From NCBI GenBank assembly GCA_964472545.1, contig CAYYNP010000046.1, positions 1 to 42,935 of the forward strand: 42,935 bases of DNA, given 5' to 3'. The notes under the pieces are model-generated. The model saw nothing but the letters and a program-made list of their open reading frames with translations, was not told where the DNA came from and did not search any database. The position numbers and the translations under genes were made by a program. Of this stretch, positions 1-8,423 are shown one piece after another (the first letter of the stretch is position 1; the number at the start of each line of letters is the position of its first letter). This stretch comes from CAYYNP01 sp964472545. Lineage in GTDB: Bacteria > Planctomycetota > Planctomycetia > Pirellulales > Thermoguttaceae.

Positions 1-912
1 CTTAGCTACGCCCGCGAAGATGCGGGGATTGCTCAAAGGCTGTACGAGGACCTCCGGGGAAGTGGCGTCGACGTCTGGTTTGACCAACGTGAGTTGGCGG
101 GAGGCCAAGACTGGAAAGCCACCGTTGGCGAGGCGATCGAGGATAGCAGGTTCTTCCTGGCTCTGCTTTCGGCAAACTCCGTTGGCAAAACCGGTTTCTG
201 CCAGAAGGAACTGAAGATGGCCTTCAACATCCTGGGGTTACATCCGACATCGGACATATACCTCATTCCGGTGAGGGTCTCCAATTGCGACCCAAGGGAA
301 GAGGAGTTTCGGAATCTCCACTGGATCGATCTGTTCCCAGATAGCCAGTACTACGACGGCCTAAAGGAGATTCTCAGGTCAATCAGGGGTGGCCTACGGT
401 CGCTGCGCCACCTGCCGACGCAACTGTCAAAAGCGGACGTGTATGAAATGGTGATCAAGAAGGGCTTCTATGACAAGGAGATCAACCCGTCCGGCGAAGG
501 GCTTCCCCATAGCTACCGAGACGTTGCTGCGCTTGGCGATGCGATGGTCATCGACTATGGCGCAGGTTTGGTGTGGCAGAAGTCCGGCTCCAAGGAGCGA
601 ATGGATTACGAGTGTGCGGAAGCCTGGGTTGACGACCTGAACTACAGGAATCACTTCGGTGGTCACTACGATTGGCGTATCCCGACCCTCGAGGAAGCGA
701 TGAGCCTGCTTGAACCACGGCGTGCGAAAGGTCCGTGGCACGTAGGCAAGGTGTTTGGCAAGGCCCACGATGGCATCTGGTCCGCTGATTCCCATGACGA
801 GAGTACCATGTGGGTAGTCAATCTGAGATCGGGCCACTGCTGGGTGAATCTGAGCGATGGTGAGGATCTCTTCGTGAAGGCAGTTCGCTCTCTAGGTCCG
901 GAAGAGGAGTAA
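1..912 (+). CDS. TIR domain - DUF1566 (Lcl C-terminal) fusion protein, 5' truncated by the window
   Basis: The frame is open from base 1, so the true start lies upstream. Residues 1-75 of the visible part read as a TIR domain: SYAREDAGIAQRLYEDL opens it, VWFDQRELAGGQDWK is the BB-loop region, then AIEDSRFFLALLSANS and FCQKELKMAF. The Glu in the last motif (visible residue 70) sits where bacterial TIR NADases carry their catalytic Glu. Residues about 178-300 match the DUF1566/Lcl C-terminal domain: GLVWQKSGSKE, AEAWVDDLN, YDWRIPTLEEAMSLL, GIWSADSH, and a closing FVKAVRSLG. TIR domains commonly cleave NAD or act as adaptors. DUF1566 is a C-type-lectin-like fold that may sense a ligand. A signalling or defence role is inference. 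No partner gene is recognisable downstream. The gene ends 10 bp before a dispersed repeat. Confidence 0.85.
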   Translation, partial: LSYAREDAGIAQRLYEDLRGSGVDVWFDQRELAGGQDWKATVGEAIEDSRFFLALLSANSVGKTGFCQKELKMAFNILGLHPTSDIYLIPVRVSNCDPREEEFRNLHWIDLFPDSQYYDGLKEILRSIRGGLRSLRHLPTQLSKADVYEMVIKKGFYDKEINPSGEGLPHSYRDVAALGDAMVIDYGAGLVWQKSGSKERMDYECAEAWVDDLNYRNHFGGHYDWRIPTLEEAMSLLEPRRAKGPWHVGKVFGKAHDGIWSADSHDESTMWVVNLRSGHCWVNLSDGEDLFVKAVRSLGPEEE

Positions 913-922
913 GGGGAGAGCA

Positions 923-1028
923 GCGGGTAGCAGCGATGATTTTCCGCAGTGAGCTTTGCCATTTAAGGAGACTCGTTCGCACAATCGTCGGAGCCCGCAC
1001 AGCAATTGGAGTATTGCGTCGCCCGTCG
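923..1028 (+). repeat. Dispersed intergenic repeat, copy A
   Basis: This stretch aligns over its whole length with 3262-3366 at about 80% identity by hand alignment (roughly 21 differences in 106 columns). It shares GCGGGTAGC at the start, GGAGACTC in the middle and TTGCGTCGCCCGTCG at the end. The same family appears in reverse orientation at about 18.9-19.2 kb. It begins 10 bp after the stop codon of the TIR gene. Confidence 0.75.
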
Positions 1029-1155
1029 CCTGATGGGATAATGCTCCCGTGGTCAGACGGCAGATCTACGACGACGAGCTTCATGCACGTGAAAGCGGTC
1101 CTCGCGTGGCTCGTCGACCAGGCGTGCGAGCGGATCGCTTACTGGGGGGAACACG

Positions 1156-3291
1156 ATGAGTATCGAGGTCAAGTGTACGAAATGCAGAGCAAGATTCCGT
1201 GCGCCGGACGGAGCCGCCGGAAAGTCGGGCAAGTGCCCCAAGTGCCAAGCACCGATTAAGGTACCCGCTGCTGGGAACACGGCGAGTGATCGCGGTCCGC
1301 TATCCGATGACGCTCCTCCGATGCCGGGGTCGTCGATCGGCGGCCTCTCGGCCGGCAAGACGCTGCCGCCGGCTGCCAACGTGCCGCCGCCTGCTATGCC
1401 GGAAAGGCGGCCCGAGCCCAAAACGAAGAAGAAAAGGCCGCGCCCAAGAAAGCTCTCCGACTGGGGCATCGTCGGCTTCGCCGGAATTCAACTTGTGTTG
1501 CTCGTAGGCATCTGCATCAGCGGAGCGAGCAACCCCGGCTGGTTCGTTCCCATTCTGCTGATGGAGTGGATGGTCGGACTTCCGATCCTTCTCATCGGTT
1601 CGGTGTGGGTCGGGGTCATTATGACTCGCAACGGTTTTGCAGAGCCTGCCGTGGTGTGGGGGGCCTTTCTGCTCCTCTTTCCGCTGTTTGCGATCGGGGC
1701 CGTGTTCTACGTGATTGCCGAGTGGAAGCGAGCTGCCAATGCCGGCTCCGTCTTGGTGCTGGGGCTCCTCAACGCGGGAGGTGCCGCGTTGGGGGCGTTG
1801 ATCATCTACTTGCAGGTAGGGACCATAACGCTCGGCGGCGGTGAGATAACGACCGCTCAGGATCACCCGGGCATCGATGCCCCGCATCATTCGACGACGA
1901 GTGACGCCGGAATGCAGAATCCTCGCCAAACGGCCCCCGGCGGCGCGGGCGAGAATCCGAACGATGGTGGTCAAATCGGCTACGAGCAGGCGCTCCGGCA
2001 ACTCCTCAGTAGCCACGATCCTCTCGAACGAAGGAGTGCGCTGGATGCGCTGATAGCCGTCGCGCCCGAGGACGTTTCAACGCAAGAGGATCGCAACGAG
2101 ATCGTCGCTGCGTTTGAGGCGACGGCGACCGACACGAAGGTCTTCCCGCCCGACCGTGCCAAGGCCATGGAGGCGTTGGCCAAGTGGCGCGGAACGGAGT
2201 GCGTGCCGCTGCTGCTGGCATTGCTCGACGGTGGCGGGAATACGGTTCGAAGGGCGGCCTACAAGTGCCTGGCAGAATTGCAGGACGAGCGAGCGATCGC
2301 CCCGGTGGCAGCGCGCTTCGATGAGCTTAGCGAAAGGGACGCCGTCCTGGCGTGCCTTGTGGCCTTTGGCCCGAAGGCCGAGGACGCTGCAATGCAGATC
2401 CTGGAAAGGGCCGACTTCCACAACACGGATGCGGCCGTGGAGTTGCTCGGCAAGATCGGCACGAAGAAGAGCCTTCCTGCACTGGTGGCACTCCGCGATC
2501 ACGAAGACGTCTTTTTCTTTCAAGGCGCGTTGGAAGAAGCGATCGCAGCCATTCAGCGACGGGACCTGCCTGATTCAACGACGAGTGATCCAGGCGTGCA
2601 AGACCCCGGCCAAGTCGCGTCGGGCGACGCGGGCGAGAACTCGAATGATCCGGGGCAAACCGGCTACGAGCAGATGGTCCAACAGATGCTCTACGGCCGC
2701 AATACCTTCGATCGAGGTGACGCACTGAAAGCGCTAGCCGCCGTCGCGCCCGAGGACGTTGCGTCGCAAGAGGCCCGCACCGAGATCGCCGCTGCGTTTG
2801 AGAAGATGGCGTCTGACACGGAGGCCTCCCCGCAAAACCGTATCAAGGCCACCGCGGCGTTGGTCAAGTGGAGCGGAAAGGACTGCGTGCCGTTTCTGAT
2901 CGAATTGCTTGACGATACCTGGGTGAAGGAGGCGGCCTACAAGAGCCTTGCCGAATTGCAGGACGAGCGAGCAATCGCACCGGTGGCAGCTCGCTTCGAT
3001 AGAATCGGCGAAGGGCTCTACGTCGCTGCGTGCCTCGAGGCCTTTGGCCCGAAGGCCGAGGACGCCGTAATGCAACTCCTGCAAGGGGCTGATTTCCACA
3101 ACATGGGTGAAGTCGTGGCGTTGCTCGGCAGGATCGGCACGAAGAAGAGCCTTCGTACACTGGTGGCACTCCGCAAGACCGAAGATGTCTTTTTCTTCAA
3201 AGGCGAGTTGGAGACAGCCATCGCCGCAATTCAACAGCGGGAACAGGAGTCGCAACGGGAAGCGGGTAGCGCCAATGACTCTTCGCAGTGA
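1156..3291 (+). CDS. Zinc-ribbon, four-TM, HEAT-repeat membrane protein
   Basis: The 711-residue protein starts with an MJ0042-type zinc ribbon (C7, C10, C27, C30), followed by a Pro-rich linker. About four hydrophobic segments follow between residues 103 and 225, including IVGFAGIQLVLLVGICI and WGAFLLLFPLFAIGAVFYV. The C-terminal half is two tandem units of about 228 residues. Each has a low-complexity start (TTSDxGxQxPxQ) and HEAT-like helices such as AAYKxLAELQDERAIAPVAARFD and LLGxIGTKKSL. The start is supported by a GGGGGGA stretch upstream of the ATG. The last codons and the stop lie inside dispersed repeat copy B. The function is unknown. The fold suggests a membrane-anchored scaffold or binding protein. 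Such zinc-ribbon plus membrane proteins are common in planctomycetes. Confidence 0.85.
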   Translation: MSIEVKCTKCRARFRAPDGAAGKSGKCPKCQAPIKVPAAGNTASDRGPLSDDAPPMPGSSIGGLSAGKTLPPAANVPPPAMPERRPEPKTKKKRPRPRKLSDWGIVGFAGIQLVLLVGICISGASNPGWFVPILLMEWMVGLPILLIGSVWVGVIMTRNGFAEPAVVWGAFLLLFPLFAIGAVFYVIAEWKRAANAGSVLVLGLLNAGGAALGALIIYLQVGTITLGGGEITTAQDHPGIDAPHHSTTSDAGMQNPRQTAPGGAGENPNDGGQIGYEQALRQLLSSHDPLERRSALDALIAVAPEDVSTQEDRNEIVAAFEATATDTKVFPPDRAKAMEALAKWRGTECVPLLLALLDGGGNTVRRAAYKCLAELQDERAIAPVAARFDELSERDAVLACLVAFGPKAEDAAMQILERADFHNTDAAVELLGKIGTKKSLPALVALRDHEDVFFFQGALEEAIAAIQRRDLPDSTTSDPGVQDPGQVASGDAGENSNDPGQTGYEQMVQQMLYGRNTFDRGDALKALAAVAPEDVASQEARTEIAAAFEKMASDTEASPQNRIKATAALVKWSGKDCVPFLIELLDDTWVKEAAYKSLAELQDERAIAPVAARFDRIGEGLYVAACLEAFGPKAEDAVMQLLQGADFHNMGEVVALLGRIGTKKSLRTLVALRKTEDVFFFKGELETAIAAIQQREQESQREAGSANDSSQ
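1891..3243 (+). repeat. 684-bp tandem internal duplication inside the HEAT gene
   Basis: The sequence TCGACGACGAGTGA at 1891 recurs as TCAACGACGAGTGA at 2575, a period of 684 bp (228 codons). Both units then encode the same order of segments: linker, GYEQ, ALxAxAPEDV, AAYKxLAELQDERAIAPVAARFD, AFGPKAED, ADFHN, LLGxIGTKKSL and EDVFFF. The second unit has lost several codons around the LLALLDGGGNTVRR region, where it reads LIELLDDTWVKE. The units have diverged, so this is not a collapsed-assembly artefact. Confidence 0.85.
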
Positions 3292-3366
3292 GCTGTTCCC
3301 TTTGAGGAGACTCCTTCGGAAGACCGTCGGTGCCCGGCAGCAATCGGAGGTTTGCGTCGCCCGTCG
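3262..3366 (+). repeat. Dispersed intergenic repeat, copy B (overlaps a stop codon)
   Basis: Direct-orientation partner of 923-1028. It covers the last nine codons and the stop of the zinc-ribbon/HEAT gene, so copies A and B flank that gene. The stretch from GGAGACTCCTTCGGAA through the CGGAGG near 3350 also matches the reverse complement of the element at about 18.9 kb. Confidence 0.75.
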
Positions 3367-3436
3367 TCCAGCCCCCACATCCTCCGGCTCGTTGACCGTC
3401 CGGCCCGTCCACGCAACAATCGAGTCGAACGGGATC

Positions 3437-3734
3437 GGGACGGGAGTCTTCTTCATCGGACGTAACGATCCCGCGATGGGGATGCCGGGGGTCGAAGCCC
3501 ACGTCTCGCTCGTTTCTCGATTGGGAAGAAGAGTCCCGCCCCTCTGGGTTTGCCTCTCGCTCGAGAAGAACGCCGCCCCTCTCGGCCCCCCGGGACATCG
3601 TCAACAGATCGCTCGTCCACGCGAACGGGACGGGACTCTCTTTCCCCAATCGAACGCCGCGTGGGAGGGTAGTTCAAACCGGCAGCCACCCTTCTTGCGG
3701 GCACGCGATCCACAAGGAAAGAGACTCCCGTCCC
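3437..3734. repeat. Nested inverted repeats with a GGGACGGGAGTCT core
   Basis: Four related arms occur in about 300 bp: GGGACGGGAGTCTTCTT at 3437, AAGAAGAGTCCCGCCC at 3526, GGGACGGGACTCTCTTTCC at 3627 and GGAAAGAGACTCCCGTCCC at 3716. The last two pair with 18 of 19 matches. The first two pair less well. No convincing gene lies in 3292-3756, so these palindromes are the only structure I can support there. Confidence 0.6.
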
Positions 3735-3756
3735 GGCGGTGCCGCCCATGCCACGA

Positions 3757-4044
3757 TCACTCCGACGGCTCCTCCACAAACCGGTGACGCGGGCAGAGAT
3801 ACTCGAACAGACAATCTCCGCCGAGCACCGGCCGGACCTTCTCCAGCGGGATCCGCGTCCACGATCGTGCACACTCCGGATGGCTGCACAAAACCGACAG
3901 ATCCCCGCCCAGGCCGATCGCCAGATTCGAGTCGCCGCCGGCGATGATCCGGTTGCTCAGCTTGCCGCCGCGACGCCACAACAGCAGGTCGCCGTTGCGG
4001 ATGAATCGGGCGGCTTCGACGATCGTGACGGGCGTGCTCGTCAT
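3757..4044 (-). CDS. Doubtful small ORF with an amidase-like start and Cys/His-rich end
   Basis: This 95-residue ORF opens with RNGDLLLWRRGGKLSNRII, which recalls the start of permuted NlpC/P60-like (papain-type) amidases. The usual catalytic His region is not present after it. The second half has Cys/His pairs (LCSHPEC and LCPRHRF) that could bind zinc. No good ribosome binding site is visible. It may be a real small gene, a fusion of two remnants, or chance coding in GC-rich DNA. The weak resemblance to phage-associated proteins, together with the terminase-like remnant at 5486-5749 on the same strand, makes decayed prophage material possible. Confidence 0.35.
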   Translation of the reverse strand: MTSTPVTIVEAARFIRNGDLLLWRRGGKLSNRIIAGGDSNLAIGLGGDLSVLCSHPECARSWTRIPLEKVRPVLGGDCLFEYLCPRHRFVEEPSE

Positions 4045-4388
4045 GCCAACCAGAATCGCGCGCGTCGCGGCTCGTCGGGAAGAGCGGTGTCGAGTCGGCG
4101 GGGTCGGCGGGCCGGAAGTCGGCGGGGAGGGTTGCCGCGAAAAACGCGAAAAGCCGCTAGACGTGTGGTAGATCGCGTCGGCGGGTGAGCGGGCCGAGAT
4201 TCTCTTTTGGTGGGCCGATCGGCGGGGTCGGCGAGGCGGCGAAAACTACCACTTGTGAGCCATGCGCAAGGCTGGTAAAACGCTCTTACGTCAGGTAGGA
4301 TAGTATCTTAGCTTGCTGGTCGTTGTCTGGGCAGGGGGCTCGGGCGTTACACGGCCAGGGTGTCATCACAGAAATGCGGGGGTGCCAG

Positions 4389-5462
4389 ATGGCGAAGAAG
4401 AAGAAGGCAGCGAAGAAGAAGGCGGCCAAGCCGAAGAGGAAGAGAAAAGAGGAGGAGCGAGCTTCCGGGGAAGCGACCGGCGACTCACCACGCTTTATCG
4501 ATTGGGATCGCTTCAGCCTGCGATCCCCAAAGACAGGACCCTGGCTCCTTATGGCCACAGGGTTCGCGCTATTCGTGATGGGGCTGCCTTACACTGTTGC
4601 TTCCACGCTGGGCATTTCCGGGGACTCTTTCCTTGCGGAGCTTCTCTTTGATAGACCTCTAGCCCTTCTCGGCCTTATGGCCATCACCGTCGGGTATTTT
4701 TGGTGGGGGTTAGTTCTCTTCCGCCGACTCAAACGGCGTCGCGATTCCCGCTTCATTGATCTCGATGAACGACGGCGCACTCCGTTCAAAGGCGTGTCCG
4801 ACATAGTCCACGAATTAGAGAAGCTGAGGCGCAATCAAGAATCGGTCGACTACGACAAGATCCGCAGGATGGTCGAGTCGGCCGTCGACCGCGAACAGGC
4901 AAGCCGACTCGCTGCGTTCGATTCCTTCGTTGGATACTTCAAAAACGTCGTGCGAACACTAGAGGAAAAGGCTGCCGTTGCGGACGAGAAGGCGTCCATG
5001 TTGCTCGACAAGGGCACTGCCTACTCCCGGTGGGGAATCGTCTTCTACGTCTTCTCGATAGTCGTCTGGCAGATAGTGGCATGGGCCGGCGGGTTTCGAG
5101 TTGAACTCGTGTACGGAGTCGTATCTTGTTCTGTGCTCTTCGCGTTCATCGAATTCTTGAGTGCGTGGTTTCTGCGTCAATACCGACATTTTGTCGATAC
5201 GTCGACCTACCTCATCAAGGTCAAATCGATGTTTGACCGTTACCTTCTGGCCTACCAAGTGATAACCGATGAAGATGTGCCGGCAAAGCTCAAGCCCAAA
5301 GAGGCGGTTTCGACGATCTTGCAGATGCTGGGCGCCGACATTAAGTGGCCAGACACTCATATTCTGAAACGTGGCGACATCAGTTTTGCTCGTGAGGCAA
5401 TGGAAGCGATGTCTGGTCTCGCGAAGAACCTGCGCGGAGATGATGCAAAGTCAACGCCATGA
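4389..5462 (+). CDS. Unknown four-TM membrane protein with Lys-rich N-terminus
   Basis: I chose the ATG at 4389 because GGGGGTG lies just upstream and the protein then begins MAKKKKAAKKKAAK. An in-frame ATG at 4323 would add 22 unconvincing residues. The 357-residue protein has a strongly basic N-terminus and two TM segments near residues 50-115 (LLMATGFALFVMGLPYTVAS and LALLGLMAITVGYFWWGLVL). A charged, probably coiled-coil stretch follows (HELEKLRRNQESVDYDKI). Two more TM segments come next (WGIVFYVFSIVVWQIVAWAG and VSCSVLFAFIEFLSAWF), then a cytoplasmic tail. I do not recognise the family. It stands alone between repeat-rich stretches. Confidence 0.8.
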   Translation: MAKKKKAAKKKAAKPKRKRKEEERASGEATGDSPRFIDWDRFSLRSPKTGPWLLMATGFALFVMGLPYTVASTLGISGDSFLAELLFDRPLALLGLMAITVGYFWWGLVLFRRLKRRRDSRFIDLDERRRTPFKGVSDIVHELEKLRRNQESVDYDKIRRMVESAVDREQASRLAAFDSFVGYFKNVVRTLEEKAAVADEKASMLLDKGTAYSRWGIVFYVFSIVVWQIVAWAGGFRVELVYGVVSCSVLFAFIEFLSAWFLRQYRHFVDTSTYLIKVKSMFDRYLLAYQVITDEDVPAKLKPKEAVSTILQMLGADIKWPDTHILKRGDISFAREAMEAMSGLAKNLRGDDAKSTP

Positions 5463-5485
5463 CGCTGCGCTGCAACTCCCAATAA

Positions 5486-5749
5486 TCACGTCACCACCAA
5501 ATCCGGTTCGCTCGACGCCACCGCCGGCGGCTCCGAGTTGGCCACATCCAACATCGGCGGCAGGATGATCGATAGTGCGATCGCCCTATCGGCGTGGCCG
5601 AACTCGTCGCAGACGGCCTCCAGCTTGAAGCCGTACCGCCGCTCGACGATCATCAGCCGGTGCAGGTTGCGCACAAGCTGCTCGTCGCGGTAGAGGTCGA
5701 TCGCCCGGTTGCGGAACACGGCCAGCAGCCGTCGCATCGGCCGGGGCAT
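5486..5749 (-). pseudogene. Remnant resembling the C-terminus of a phage terminase large subunit
   Basis: The 87 residues include AIDLYRDEQLVRNLHRL, RYGFKLEAVCDEFGHADR and AIALSIILPP. This pattern (IDLYRD, IVE-x-YGFKLEA, D-x-x-GHAD-x-AxAL) is what I know from the nuclease end of terminase-like proteins. A full terminase would be several times longer. The frame stays open upstream to 6436 but the residues there are not terminase-like. I therefore read it as a broken 3' fragment, though a small stand-alone gene cannot be excluded. Confidence 0.5.
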
Positions 5750-6359
5750 GCCGAACCCGCCAAACCGCACGCCGCGGATTGTTGAGCAGCGCGGTTTTCG
5801 AGCGCAATTACATCGATCGGCCGCGGTAGTCAACCCAGGGCCACGATGACTTACGACGATCGGCAACCGTGCAGAAGCGTTGCAACCTATTGCCCAGCAG
5901 AAGGTTCCGACGCTGAGCAACGCCGGGCCGTCGACGTAAGTTCTACGCCGAGTTGTTGACCGGCATCCGAATCGCCGGCGACGCCGTAACGTGTTGTCAA
6001 TAAACAGCTTAGATACGTTGTGCGGCGTTTTCTGCTCACCGGCCCTCACGGGGCCGCCGGTTCGTTGCGGCTGTGGTCGACGTAAGGCATTGTGCCAGAA
6101 CAACTTATCGGCATCCGGCTGACGCACCGAATCCGGCCGGCAGGTCGATCCGTCGCAAAAACTGCACGACGGGCGGGGGACCTCTCTGGAGTGGAGAGAT
6201 CCGTTGAGCCGTGTGCGTGTGGCCCAAGAACGCAACAACCCCGCAGACCGTCGTCGCGGGGCGCCGGTAGGGCGTCCTGGCGACGTCGATCCGCGGGGTC
6301 GGACGATTCGATGGCTCGTCGACCGCGGAGTGAGCGGCTTCTTTGCTTGCGCCGGCCGA
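5750..6359. other. Non-coding stretch with a diverged 41-bp direct repeat
   Basis: No gene is supported here. Two segments, 5930-5970 and 6076-6117, share GTCGACGTAAG at the start and CGGCATCCG at the end, with a diverged centre. They look like decayed copies of one element. The rest looks like unstructured GC-rich sequence. Confidence 0.4.
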
Positions 6360-6878
6360 CTACGGGCTGGAAGGCCCGTTGTTGGCGTTGTGTACGGCGA
6401 CCGGCACGGCGACGGCGGTGGCCACGATGGCGGCAACCACCCAAGGATTGGCCAACAGGTTGCGGAAGCCCCGCATGCCCAACTGGCCGCGTACGGTTTC
6501 GTTGCCGGAGACGATCAGCGCGCCGTCGATGGCCGACGGCGGAGCGGTCTTCTCGGGCCAGACTCGGTAGGCCTGGTGGCCTTTGGCCGCCACGACCTGA
6601 TAGACGCCCCGCTGTAGCCCGGAAAAGGCAAACAGGCCGTTTTCGTTCGTCTTGCCCTTGGCGACGACTTGGCCGCCGCTGGCCAGCGCGACCTCCGCAT
6701 TGGGCACCGCGATGTTCTCAGCGGTTACCACTCGCCCGTAGAGATGGCCGTCGTACAACTTCACGTCGTTGACCACCGGCTTCTGGTCCGGCGGCGCTGC
6801 CATCGCGACTTGTGGAACACACAGGCCGACCGCGGCAAGCCAGACAAGCGTCAGCCGAAAGAGTCCTAGACCTTTCAT
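6360..6878 (-). CDS. Secreted protein with carboxypeptidase-regulatory-like domain and C-terminal TM
   Basis: The 172-residue protein begins MKGLGLFRLTLVWLAAVGLC with a signal peptide ending near AMA-APP. GGAGTGAG lies upstream of the ATG. Residues about 40-105 form a beta-sandwich of the carboxypeptidase regulatory-like type: GHLYGRVVTAENIAVPNAEV, GKTNENGLFAFSGLQRGVYQ. A hydrophobic segment near residues 143-162 (NPWVVAAIVATAVAVPVAVH) precedes a short polar tail and probably anchors it. Proteins of this shape are common planctomycete envelope proteins. It lies downstream of the WecA-like gene on the same strand but 237 bp away, so membership in that operon is uncertain. Confidence 0.85.
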   Translation of the reverse strand: MKGLGLFRLTLVWLAAVGLCVPQVAMAAPPDQKPVVNDVKLYDGHLYGRVVTAENIAVPNAEVALASGGQVVAKGKTNENGLFAFSGLQRGVYQVVAAKGHQAYRVWPEKTAPPSAIDGALIVSGNETVRGQLGMRGFRNLLANPWVVAAIVATAVAVPVAVHNANNGPSSP

Positions 6879-7115
6879 ACCTACTCACTCCGTTTTCTAA
6901 GTTGACCCTGGACGTTTTTCCTATCGAAGACCCCGTTTCGCCCGGCGTTCGGGGCAATTCACTTGCGAGCCACGTGGACTTCCACGCCATAGCTCAATGA
7001 TTTCGTTATCGGCTCCACAGTTCCCCAACTGAAGAAATGTTCCCAAGAGGTTCAACTCAAACGTCAATGTCATTGCCTACCCAAACCCGAGAGGCGCTCT
7101 ACCCCAACTCGAGAG

Positions 7116-8423
7116 CTACGCTGCATCGACCCTGGGAGTCTCTCCCAGTGCCGGCGAATAGGATCTTGTCGTTGCCGCGACCAGCGAGGATGCCGGCTGG
7201 GGGGCCTCGTGGATAGTGCTCGCGACGGAGCCGACCGCGGCCGGCCCCGCGGCTGCGGATTCCGCCAGATCGTCTTCGTTTCCGGCCACAGGGTCCAAAC
7301 TGACCACTCTCAATCGCGGCGGCGCATCGGCCCGCAGCCCTTGTGTCACGAGTCGCACGGCCGCCGACAAGACGGCCCGTTTGGCCAATGCCCACTCCTG
7401 GTGGCCGGCGAGCTGCCATCTGACCGAGACGACGGTGATCGTCGCCAATGTGCCCCAAGCCCAAAGTTCTGCCTGAAACGCGCTGGCAAAGTACGCCACG
7501 GCCCCCGTGGTCACACAGATTCCCCCCAGTACGGCCAGCACTCGCCAGACGCAGAATCCTCGGTCGAGCAGGCGATGGTGGACGTGGCCTCGATCGGCGG
7601 CCATAAAGCTCTGGCCGCTGAGCGTGCGGCGAACGATCGCCAATGCGGTGTCGAACAGGGGCAAGAACAGCAGCATCAATGCGATGACACCGCTTCTTCC
7701 GCTGCCGCCGAATGCCACTCGCCCTGCCAGCAAAGCCAGCGCGAAACCGATGATCATACTGCCGCAATCGCCCAGATAGATGCGCGCCGGCGGCAGATTG
7801 TAGACGACAAACCCGGCCAGAGCCCCGGCCAGCGCCAAGGCGAGGACCATGGTGGCCGGCTGCCTCTGGGTGAAGGCAATTAGGGCAATTGCCAGGGCGA
7901 CCACGATTCCCACCACCGAGGCCAGCCCGTCCATGCCGTCGAGCAGGTTCAGTGCGTTGATTCCCAGCACCAGCCAGGCGGCCGCACAGACCACGCCAAG
8001 CCACCCTAGCTCAATGGGATATCCTAGCAATACGATCCTCTCCGCCCAACAGCCGGCCAACAGGACCGGCAGCGTGGCCAGGATCTGCCCGAGCAGTTTC
8101 CAGCGGGCGGGGATGTCCCAAAGATCGTCGCAACATCCCAAGACGCAGAGCAGACCGGCCGAAACGCCGAACGCGGCAATCAGCTTCCAGGCCTCCGGCT
8201 CGCCCCAGAGCCCCGAAATAGTGCAAGCGGCCGAAACGCCCAGCAACAGTGCCAAGTAGAGAGCCCCGCCGCCGAGCAGCGGTGTGGGGTTGTCGTGGAG
8301 TTTGCGCTTTCCGTCGGGATGGCTCAACGCATGGAGCCGCCGGGCCAGCCACCGGGCCGCCGGGGTCAGCGTCAGGCCGCCGATCGTTGCTACGCTTAAC
8401 GCAACCGCTGCTTCCACGCGCAT
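7116..8423 (-). CDS. WecA/MraY-family undecaprenyl-phosphate glycan-1-phosphate transferase
   Basis: This integral membrane enzyme would transfer a UDP-sugar phosphate (GlcNAc-1-P in WecA/TagO) to undecaprenyl phosphate, the first step of a surface polysaccharide. Family signatures are clear with the ATG at 8423: HPDGKRKLHDNPTPLLGG, the catalytic DD pair (D99, D100) in GCCDDLWDIPARWK, NALNLLDGMDGLA (D162, D165), YLGDCGSM and the HVHHR motif at 280-284. About ten hydrophobic segments span residues 1-350. The last 80 or so residues are low complexity and probably disordered. GGAG lies only 2 bp before the chosen ATG. The frame is open to a TTG at 8519, so a start up to 32 residues earlier is possible. 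It follows the glycosyltransferases on the same strand. Confidence 0.9.
   Translation of the reverse strand: MRVEAAVALSVATIGGLTLTPAARWLARRLHALSHPDGKRKLHDNPTPLLGGGALYLALLLGVSAACTISGLWGEPEAWKLIAAFGVSAGLLCVLGCCDDLWDIPARWKLLGQILATLPVLLAGCWAERIVLLGYPIELGWLGVVCAAAWLVLGINALNLLDGMDGLASVVGIVVALAIALIAFTQRQPATMVLALALAGALAGFVVYNLPPARIYLGDCGSMIIGFALALLAGRVAFGGSGRSGVIALMLLFLPLFDTALAIVRRTLSGQSFMAADRGHVHHRLLDRGFCVWRVLAVLGGICVTTGAVAYFASAFQAELWAWGTLATITVVSVRWQLAGHQEWALAKRAVLSAAVRLVTQGLRADAPPRLRVVSLDPVAGNEDDLAESAAAGPAAVGSVASTIHEAPQPASSLVAATTRSYSPALGETPRVDAA

Noticed and set aside
936..1259. 107-residue plus-strand frame between the TIR and HEAT genes
   Set aside because: It starts in repeat copy A, overlaps the zinc-ribbon gene and has no recognisable domain.
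923..3366. Copies A and B as template and variable repeats of a diversity-generating retroelement
   Set aside because: DUF1566 and FGE domains are known DGR targets, so I looked. The differences between the copies are not biased to adenines, the repeat lies outside the DUF1566 coding end, and no reverse transcriptase is present in the window.
5750..6436. N-terminal two thirds of the 316-residue minus frame upstream of the terminase-like fragment
   Set aside because: The residues are low-complexity and Arg/Pro-rich with no terminase similarity. Only the last 87 residues look genuine.
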